Shown in pieces: positions 57,302 through 64,000 of a stretch of DNA of 64,000 bases (positions within the stretch are counted from its first letter, which is position 1; each line of letters opens with the position of its first letter). The position numbers and the translations under genes were made by a program. The notes under the pieces were generated by a model that made no database searches, had not been told where the DNA came from, and saw only the letters and a program-made list of their open reading frames with translations. Source of the DNA: Larix kaempferi. Its lineage: Eukaryota > Streptophyta > Pinopsida > Pinales > Pinaceae. Where the stretch lies: contig BSBM01000606.1 in assembly GCA_027924585.1 (NCBI GenBank), positions 13,149,501-13,213,500 of the forward strand, in the 5' to 3' direction.

Positions 57302-58297
57302 AACCAGGATTTTTTTTTATTTTTTTTTGGTTGACTGGGTAGGAAAACAAAAACAGAAACTACTTCAGTAAAGTAAAATCTGGACTTGGGAAAAAATCTG
57401 AAGGGTAGTTGGGGTTTGACTAGGTTTTGGACACTGTTGACTAGACAGGGAAGCAAAAATGAGGATTTCAGAAGCAGGGTGAAAGAATGGGAAAATTTGG
57501 CAGAGGGGAACAAAGAAGCAGAATTCAGAAAGGAACTCTGTGGTAAAATTTGAAGGTGATTGGGTGAAATCTGAGGAAGTTATGGCAAACCCTAAAAATA
57601 GACAAATGTGGGATTTCGGGCTTTAGGAAGGGGAATTGGGGATAGGGTCCTCAGGAATGAAATATGCAGAATGGGATGATAGGGGTTCCCCAAAAATTTC
57701 AAGGGAAACAGAGTGAAAAAAAGGGAGATATGGAGAAATTTTTTTTTTTTTTTTTTTCCAGACTGGAGTGGCTACGGCTCAGAATGGATCTGAAACAGTG
57801 CCGAATGGATTGAAAATGGCTGGATCTGGAACAGCTTGCAAAATGGATCTGAACGACTGGATCTAAAATGGCGCAGCAACGATCGACAACAGTTCAGCGG
57901 AAAATAGATATGGACCCCAGGTATGTGCGGCTTCCTAATAGTTCAAGGGTTTCACTCAGCCACCAATGCTGTCTAACGGCTTGCGTATTGGAGAAGTACC
58001 CCTCACTCCATGGCTCAAGTAAAACTGATAACCGCTTTGCCACAAACGACAGCTCTTGGTTTACCTCACGGGTGGGAACTAGTCAATCAGGTAGGGGTCG
58101 TTGTCCTTTTCGCTGGCAGGTCCTCTCAATGGGAAAGCTACTTCGGGGTTCCTGTGGTACTCCTCACAATGAGTTTTAGGGCTTATGCTCAAGTAGTTCT
58201 CACAGTTAAGTGGATAGGGATTATTCCCAAATCTGAACCTGCAACAAATGCGAAAAAAAAATTTGGCAGAAATTTCACCCAGCGAGCCCAAGAAAGT
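57302..58297 (-). other. Gypsy A untranslated leader
   Basis: About 1 kb between PBS and gag, with homopolymer runs (plus-strand T runs at 57309-57327 and about 57740-57759). Plus-strand open frames at 57868-58375 have no domain and are probably chance. Confidence 0.6.
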
Positions 58298-58309
58298 GCT
58301 CTGATACCA
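58298..58309 (-). other. Primer-binding site of A
   Basis: Minus strand TGGTATCAGAGC, two bases from the LTR end. Confidence 0.92.
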
Positions 58310-58311
58310 GA

Positions 58312-58686
58312 TGTGATGCACCTGCAACAATTAATTAATAAAAATATGCGAAATAGCAGAAATGACAGAACTTAGAATCACTTTTATATTGATCACAGAC
58401 CACTTCGAGGGGGAAACCTCCTATGAGCAAGTTCAATACAAATAACTTCACCGTGCCTTCATAGATCTCAACACACACTTATATACTAAGTCTAGGCGCC
58501 AATACTATGGGTCAAAACCGTGGGCCACTACAAACTATGGATCAACAATACTACGGGCGACTTACAAAGCATATGTTCCAACAACAATAACATAAACTAT
58601 TGATCAACAAATACTACGGGCCGACTTACAAAGCATATGCGTCCAACAACAATATACTAACAAAGTAAAGACATGGGTTCCTAACA
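58312..58686 (-). repeat. 5' LTR of A (375 bp)
   Basis: TGTGATGCACCTGCAAC...GGTTCCTAACA; aligns along its length with 30660-31033. Confidence 0.92.
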
Positions 58687-59083
58687 TCGTAAACATACTC
58701 AGTGGAATATGCCCAATTCAGCACCTCAAGCAATTTCAAGATAGTCGAGTATAAAGTTGCACTGCATAGTTCGCAGTTTCAGTAGAAGCTCTGTAGTAAA
58801 AGAACTTAGTGGTGTAGACCGCAGTGTTGCCCATCACTGCGCAATATCACCTCGTAGCACCTATCCCCTGTTGTGCTGGGTAGTATGTCCATCCAATCAA
58901 CTTATCACTTACTGTGGAAACCTGATTCCATAGTACCCCATAGATACACCTTGGGTGAGACCTCAACCTGCTCGCAGGTTGTTGCTGAAAGGGCCGGTGC
59001 GAAGGGGTTTTGTTGGTCAAAGGGAAACCGCGAAAAATATGGGTCTTATAGAAAACCTTTGGGTCAGTTATAGCCAACAGTAA
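58687..59083. other. Spacer between A and copia F
   Basis: No domain. A short stretch around 58960-58985 ('GTGAGACCTCAACCTGCTCGCAGGT') partly resembles 9030-9055, suggesting a shared degraded repeat. Confidence 0.3.
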
Positions 59084-59353
59084 CACCAAATCTTGAAGAC
59101 ACATGTCCTATGCTGATTGCTATACATGTGATGAAAAGGGACACTATTCTAGAGACTGTCCCAGAAATAAGAAAGATGGTTCTCACAAGAAGAAGAACTT
59201 CAAAAGAAAACATCATGCTCATGCTGTAGAGGATGATGAACTTCCCAGGAAGAAGGCTAGAGAAGATAGTGAAGATTCTTGAAGTGATGAAGAATATGTT
59301 TTGATTTTTGCTCTCACTGGAACCATTACTCATGGAAGTAATGATTGGCTTAT
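59084..59353 (+). pseudogene. copia F zinc knuckle and linker
   Basis: Reads CYTCDEKGHYSRDC (CX2CX4HX4C), a Lys-rich stretch, HAHAVEDDELPRKKARED, then after a TGA DEEYVLIFALTGTITHG and NDWLI, where G is inserted. The knuckle residues are intact. Confidence 0.88.
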
Positions 59354-60098
59354 TGTTTGGATATCCACATCATCTTTTTCAGGACCTTGCATGCAATTAG
59401 GGTTTGCATGCAAATTCTAGGGTTTGCATGCACTTGCATGCACTTTGCATGCATCCCAGTCACCAGTTTGATGCCTCCAGCACCTTAGCCACCTTCTTCT
59501 AGCACCCGGGAGCCACTTACTTCAGAGTTTTATCCCTCCTAGGCTGAAAGGCGCCCACTTCTCACGTACTGCCAGAGAAGGGAGCACTTGTTCACCTACC
59601 ACTGCAGTTGCACTTCAGTTACACTCAGTTAGCTCCGATTCTCCCTGATTTGAGGCTAGTTTCACTCCCGACTGACTGTTTCACTTCCGTTGGACCTCCA
59701 GATTGACTAGATGACTTGTTCTGACTTCCGTTAGCCTCCCATGCGCCCCCACTGAGCCTCCTTCCCTTAATCAGTGCTACACACTTCAGTTACACTTGTT
59801 ACACTTAGTTAGACTCAGATTGACACCTGGATGACTGGTTCTTGTGCATTGATGAGCACCACCGATTGATGATGAGGACTCCTAGTTAGAGTCAAGCTAC
59901 TCCATTCTGTAATTTGAATGACCTCCTTAGGCAATTCGAATTGCTCTGTCATTGTGACAGTTTGTATTGTAATTCATTCACCCTTTCTGGGATAGAGAGC
60001 ACTGCTGCATGTTTTGCACAGTTTTGCACCATATTTTCTATGTTCATCTGTTGTGATTGATTTACTTGTTCATTAGATCTACTGTGACTAATTTTACA
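59354..60098 (+). repeat. 5' LTR of G (745 bp)
   Basis: TGTTTGGATATCC...CTAATTTTACA. Contains five TGCATGCA palindromes near its start (listed separately). Confidence 0.95.
59388..59453. promoter_or_regulatory. Cluster of five TGCATGCA (RY-type) palindromes in LTR G
   Basis: TGCATGCA at 59388, 59405, 59425, 59435 and 59446, with two TAGGGTTT (telo-box-like) strings between. CATGCA is the RY motif bound by plant B3 factors of the ABI3/FUS3/LEC2 group in seed genes. The right LTR keeps the same five at 61575-61640. Regulatory role is inference from motif and U3 position. Confidence 0.6.
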
Positions 60099-60110
60099 TG
60101 GTATCAGAGC
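60099..60110 (+). other. Primer-binding site of G
   Basis: TGGTATCAGAGC directly after the LTR. Confidence 0.94.
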
Positions 60111-60309
60111 CATGGTAGGGACAAGATTTCTTTTCTACAGGTGTTCTACATGAAGAGAGAGCAATCTTTGCTCACCAATATATTTTAGCAACGACATGCA
60201 AAATCTCATGTGCATTTGCTCATGTGCATGCAAGGCTGAAAACATAGTGTTTGTTTGTGTGTGATTTGCAGGTTTCTTACTTCCTCCATGTGCATTCGCT
60301 AATGCAAAG

Positions 60310-61053
60310 ATGGAGACTTCTTCTTCACAAAATATTCTTACTCCATTCAACTATGATGAATGGAAACCAAAGATGATTGCATTCTTGAAGAGACAATGTC
60401 TTTTTGATATGTGCATTGGTAATACAAGAGATTTTGATTCCGATGAAGAGGAGAATGATTGGCTCAATGATTGTGATAGAGCTTTTGGAACAATGTCTCT
60501 TGCTATGTCTCCTTGTATGCGCTACCTCAGTAATATTGCTGAAAATCCAAGTGATCTATGGGTCCAACTTGACAGAGAATTTGGAAAGCAGGAAGAAGAG
60601 GATCATGCTAGCCTTTTGGAGGACAAGCCCAGTGAGATCTCCTTATGTGTTCTTTCCGATCATGTGTTGGCCTCAACAATTGTTCAAGATGAAGAAGAAA
60701 CTGTAGATTCAACACTCATTCTCTCAAAGTCTTCTATTTTGAATTCTGAGCAAGATAAACAAGCTCATACTCTAGATTCCGAAGAGGTTCTTGAATCCTC
60801 TCCTTCACATGAGTTTGTCGGCATGCAGAATAATGATCTACTTGAAGTTTTGGAGGTAAAATATGATTTTGGAGGTGAAGCATTCGCCCTCCTTGATTGC
60901 ATGCCTCCTATAGACTTATGTTCTATCATTTGCAAAGTTTCTCAGATTTTTAATGAAGATGAAGAGCACTACCATTCGCTTGAGTTCAAATCTCATGCAC
61001 TTTTTGCTGATTTTGGTTTTGATCTCACCCTTGTTGGTTCAAAGGAGATCTAA
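60310..61053 (+). CDS. Gag-like protein of G with unrelated acidic C-terminus
   Basis: 247 open codons from ATG 60310. Residues about 8-95 match the N-terminal half of copia UBN2-type gag: ILTPFNYDEWKPKMIAFLKRQ, WLNDCDRAFGTMSLAMSP, NPSDLWVQLDREFGKQEE. The rest is acidic and shows no retroelement motif (HTLDSEEVLESSPSHEF, KYDFGGEAFALLDCMPPIDL); there is no zinc knuckle. A shortened gag could join particles made by an autonomous relative (inference). The frame is intact, unlike most ORFs here, in keeping with a young element. Confidence 0.8.
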   Translation: METSSSQNILTPFNYDEWKPKMIAFLKRQCLFDMCIGNTRDFDSDEEENDWLNDCDRAFGTMSLAMSPCMRYLSNIAENPSDLWVQLDREFGKQEEEDHASLLEDKPSEISLCVLSDHVLASTIVQDEEETVDSTLILSKSSILNSEQDKQAHTLDSEEVLESSPSHEFVGMQNNDLLEVLEVKYDFGGEAFALLDCMPPIDLCSIICKVSQIFNEDEEHYHSLEFKSHALFADFGFDLTLVGSKEI

Positions 61054-61540
61054 TGAAACCATTCATCTATTTTTGGAGCTGATTTAACTTCTATTGATAA
61101 GAAGTTCAAGTTTCAAGATCTATTTGATCCGATTGGAGCTATTCCTACCTCACTTGGTTCGAATCACAGGTTCCAGGATCATCCTCATATTTTCAGATTT
61201 GTTCTCACCATTTTCGGTATGAAGAGCAAGTTCATAAAGTCTCCACATTCGCTTGCATCCACTGATGGAGAATTCAAGCACATGTTTTTGGAGCATAATC
61301 CATTTACTCCCAAGAGTAAGATACCTCCAGACATATCTATTTGAGTTTGGAGCAGTTAAATCTTTTGGTGTGTTACAGTTCATTTTGAGGGGGGGTATTT
61401 TTCCCATGAGGTTTTCCCCATTTCCTCGGTTTATTTACTGTTATTAGTTTGGATTATTATTGTATTGGGGTGACCTTTGGTCTTAGTTACCAGAGCCCCA
61501 CATTATTTTTTTGCACATCATAGTCTAGCTTGAGGGGGGG
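61054..61540 (+). other. G 3' interior and polypurine tract
   Basis: Readable but stop-containing sequence continues the acidic ORF style (for example GEFKHMFLEHNPFTPKSK). A purine run (TTGAGGGGGGGT ending at 61540) is the polypurine tract; a similar GAGGGGGGGT at 61387 may be a second, internal tract. Confidence 0.65.
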
Positions 61541-62285
61541 TGTTCGGATATCCACATCATCTTTTTCAGGACCTTGCATGCAATTAGGGTTTGCATGCAA
61601 ATTCTAGGGTTTGCATGCACTTGCATGCACTTTGCATGCATCCCAGTCACCAGTTTGATGCCTCCAGCACCTTAGCCACCTTATTCTAGCACCCGGGAGC
61701 CACTTACTTCAGAGTTTTAGCCCTCCTAGGCTGAAAGGCGCCCACTTCTCACCTACTGCCAGAGAAGGGCGCACTTGTTCACCTACCACTGCAGTTCCAC
61801 TTCAGTTACACTCAGTTAGCTCCGATTCTCCCTGATTTGAGGCTAGTTTCACTCCCGACTGACTGTTTCACTTCCGTTGGACCTCCATATTGACTAGATG
61901 ACTTGTTCTGACTTCCGTTAGCCTCCCATGTGCCCCCACTGAGCCTCCTTCCCTTAATCAGTGCTACACACTTCAGTTACACTTGTTACACTCAGTTAGA
62001 CTCAGATTGACACCTAGATGACTGGTTCTTGTGCATTGATGAGCACCACCGATTGATGATGAGGACTCCTAGTTAGAGTCAAGCTACTCCATTCTGTAAT
62101 TTGAATGACCTCCTTAGGCAATTCGAATTGCTCTGTCATTGTGACAGTTTGTATTGTAATTCATTCACCCTTTCTGGGATAGAGAGCACTGCTGCATGTT
62201 TTGCACAGTTTTGCACCATATTTGCTATGTTCATCTGTTGTGATTGATTTACTTGTTCATTAGATCTGCTGTGACTAATTTTACA
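61541..62285 (+). repeat. 3' LTR of G (745 bp)
   Basis: TGTTCGGATATCC...CTAATTTTACA; same length as the left LTR. Confidence 0.95.
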
Positions 62286-62588
62286 CTTATAGATAGTGGG
62301 GCTTCTAAACACATGACAGGATTGAAGGAATCCTTTGTGAATCTATCTGAACATGATTCACCCCACAAGGTGAAACTTGGGGATGACTACCAGTATCCAA
62401 TAAAAGGGAGTTGTGAAGCCTGCTATAAACTAGACTCTGGAAAGTATATGAAGATGAAAGATGTACTTTATGTTCCAAGTCTAAAGAAGAATCTACTCTC
62501 CATATCTGCATTGGATGCAAAAGGCATGAGGGTTGCATTTGTAGATGGCCAAGTCCTAATGTGGTGTGGCCAAAGGGAAAGACTATAG
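62286..62588 (+). pseudogene. copia F protease and GAG-pre-integrase start
   Basis: Resumes at LIDSGASKHMTGLKESF (protease active site) after G and continues SPHKVKLGDDYQYPIKG, MKMKDVLYVPSLKKN and AFVDGQVLMW. It then shifts frame at a tandem TGTGG duplication (ATGTGGTGTGGCC where relatives have ATGTGGCC), a 5-bp insertion near 62563-62572. Confidence 0.9.
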
Positions 62589-63222
62589 ATGATGCAGTTG
62601 TGATTGGAGAGCAAGAGGGAGGACTATACAAATTGAAGGGCCAACCAGAACAAGCCATGGTCCATGACTCAGTAGAGCCAAGTGAACTTCGGCACAGAAG
62701 GCTTGCACACATGTGCACTATAGAGCACTACCAATTGCAAGTAAAGCTGTAAAGGGTATTCTTGAAATCAAGTCAAAGTATGAAGATGTTTGCAAAGTAT
62801 TTGCAAAAGGAAAGAACACAAAGAAGGAAATCACAAGCAAGTAAGGAAAAAGGAATTATCCACTCCGATGTATGCAGTCCTATGTCATGTAGTTCTCTGA
62901 GTGGGTATGTATACTATGGTTCCTTCATTGATGATTTCTCTAGGAAGACTTGGGATTTATTTCTTGAAGAGCAAAGATGAAATATTCAACAAGTTCAAGG
63001 AATTCAGGAAAAACAGAGTGTAAAGAAGTTCAAGACCTTTAGTTCCGACAATGGTGGAGAATTCACTTCAGCAAACTTCAAGTGCTATGTAGTGATTCAA
63101 GAATTAAGAGGGAGTTCACCACTCCTTAGAATTCACAACAGAAAGGTGTGGAAGAAGTTACTCCAATAGCTCCTGCAAGGAAGCAAAGATTCAGAGGGAG
63201 TCCACCCAACAACCAAACAAAG
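62561..63222 (+). pseudogene. copia F GAG-pre-integrase and partial integrase
   Basis: PKGKTIDDAVVIGEQEGGLYK, then RHRRLAHM with frame breaks, IHSDVCSPMSCSSLSGYVYYGSFIDDFSRKTW (first Asp) and SSDNGGEFTSANF (second Asp). TTP-NSQQKGVEEV follows, where copia integrase homology ends. The segment then leads through APARKQRFRGSPP into the intron-like block. The catalytic Glu motif is missing, as in D. Confidence 0.87.
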
Positions 63223-63631
63223 ATAAGTATTTGAATTGTCATTTCTTACATATTTGTTTGTTTAAATAATGTTGTTCAATGATGTATATGCTTATGTTCC
63301 CAGACTTAGGTTGTGCATTATGCAAAATTGCATTAATGAATAGTATACTACTAATATGCATGTGATAGTGGCCTATGGCACTATACAACATTCCATTGCT
63401 ACTTATCTAGAATGAAACCTCTTTGCTGACATGTTGAGAGTAGTGCAAACTCTTAACAATATTCTGGTAGAGATTGGAAGGCATCTAGAAAGTTACAGGA
63501 TATGGATGAATATTGTATTGAAGCATTGGCTAAAATAATTGCATGACTGTATGACATATTTCTTTATGTGTAAGAATTTGTTTTGAAAACTATGAGATGT
63601 TTCTAATCGTGCAATTTAACTTGTTTTGTAG
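63223..63631 (+). other. Intron-like block in copia F (409 bp)
   Basis: Follows ...ACAAAG with ATAAGTATTTG and ends TTGTTTTGTAG before GAAAGATCG. It is homologous along its length to 12402-12819 (D) and 50431-50852 (E). Confidence 0.65.
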
Positions 63632-64000
63632 GAAAGATCGTATACCTTCACCTACAAAAGAAGGACTACAACATTTGTTCCAGCAACAAAGATATTGAAG
63701 ATATTGAAGCTCCCAGGATCTGGGATGAAGTAATGGAAAGATGCTATGATCGAAGAATACCAGTCAATTATGAAGAATGTTGTTTGGGATGTGGTCCCAA
63801 GACCAGATGGGAAGTCTGTTGTGACTTCCAAATGGATCTATAATATCAAGCATGCTGCAAATGGTAGCATCGAGAAATACAAAGCTAGGTTTGTAGCTCG
63901 TGGCTTCTCCCAGAAAGAAGGGATTGATTATGAAGAGACCTTTGCTCCTGTGGCTAGGTACACTTCCATTAGATCAGTACTTGCCCTGGCTACAGTGATG
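63632..64000 (+). pseudogene. copia F RT N-terminus, cut by window end
   Basis: ERSYTFTYKRRTTTFVPATK, a TAA where relatives read on, [55 protein letters not shown]. It matches RT starts of H, D and E. Confidence 0.9.

Larger units (their letters stand above)
30660..58686 (-). mobile_element. Ty3/gypsy chromovirus A with two nested insertions
   Basis: LTRs of 374-375 bp at 30660-31033 and 58312-58686 bracket a minus-strand gag-knuckle-protease-RT-RNase H-integrase-chromodomain gene. Integrase is split twice: by copia E (47050-53802, TSD ATAGT) and by the gypsy B array (31476-46639, TSD ACCAA/ACCTA). With both removed, A is about 6.1 kb. No matching target duplication is visible outside its LTRs (CTTTC left, TCGTA right). 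Integrase after RT, with a chromodomain-type tail, defines the lineage. Confidence 0.92.
59354..62285 (+). mobile_element. Gag-only non-autonomous LTR element G
   Basis: Two 745-bp LTRs (59354-60098, 61541-62285) with TG...CA ends, target duplication CTTAT (59349-59353 and 62286-62290), PBS abutting the left LTR and a polypurine tract before the right. The 1,442-bp interior holds one gag-like ORF and no protease, integrase or RT. This fits the described class of plant terminal-repeat elements with only a GAG domain. About a dozen differences between LTRs by eye suggest a fairly recent insertion. Confidence 0.93.
59084..64000 (+). mobile_element. Ty1/copia F, 5'-truncated, split by G, running off the window
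   Basis: Plus-strand knuckle and acidic linker (59084-59353), then G, then protease, GAG-pre-integrase, partial integrase, intron-like block and RT start (62286-64000). LTR, PBS and gag are missing on the left. Same family as H, D and E. Confidence 0.9.

Noticed and set aside
58010-58375. 121-codon plus-strand ORF in the A leader
   Set aside because: Antisense to A, crosses the PBS and LTR border, no domain; treated as chance.

Overview
This window looks like a retrotransposon-packed stretch of a large seed-plant genome. I cannot name the species; the density of nested elements would suit a gymnosperm, but that is inference. I found no convincing intact host gene in 64 kb. Almost everything recognisable is LTR retrotransposon. 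The primer-binding sites read TGGTATCAGAGC or a one-base variant (initiator-Met tRNA type). Both Ty1/copia (gag-protease-integrase-RT-RNase H) and Ty3/gypsy chromovirus-like (gag-protease-RT-RNase H-integrase-chromodomain) orders are present. Elements are lettered A to I here for reference only.

Layout. 1-4911: copia H on the minus strand, its 3' end cut off by the window edge; it is the only copy of its family here with a complete integrase core. 4912-10025: a decayed plus-strand ORF of unknown family (5309-8248, ending in a long coiled coil), a 30-bp tandem repeat, and a gypsy-type gag fragment (minus). 10026-21617: copia D (minus), lacking its 3' LTR and carrying the complete 5.8-kb copia C (13715-19500, two 697-bp LTRs) in its protease motif. 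21618-29466: AT-rich, poorly coding sequence with two decayed unknown ORFs. 29467-30659: one LTR and the 3' end of a copia related to C (I).

30660-58686: one gypsy chromovirus A (minus), stretched to 28 kb by two insertions into its integrase gene. The first is a 15.2-kb tandem array of gypsy B (31476-46639: LTR-internal-LTR-internal-LTR-truncated internal, with an exact 5,232-bp repeat unit). The second is a complete copia E (47050-53802, TSD ATAGT). 59084-64000: copia F (plus strand, running off the window), split at its protease motif by G (59354-62285), a 2.9-kb non-autonomous element that keeps only a gag-like ORF between two 745-bp LTRs (TSD CTTAT).

Copies D, E and F belong to the family of H but have lost the C-terminal half of integrase. 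In its place they share a 409-422-bp intron-like block that starts AG|ATAAG and, in D and F, ends TTTGTAG. E additionally carries about 0.8 kb of exon/intron-like sequence. This possible capture of a host gene piece, kept because its splice donor is dead, is the most unusual feature of the window. Premature stops in the B copies are mostly CAG to TAG, a pattern expected from deamination of CHG-methylated cytosines in silenced plant elements. None of the polyproteins looks fully intact, although several ORFs (B1 gag-protease, B2 RT, C gag-protease) are long and motif-bearing.
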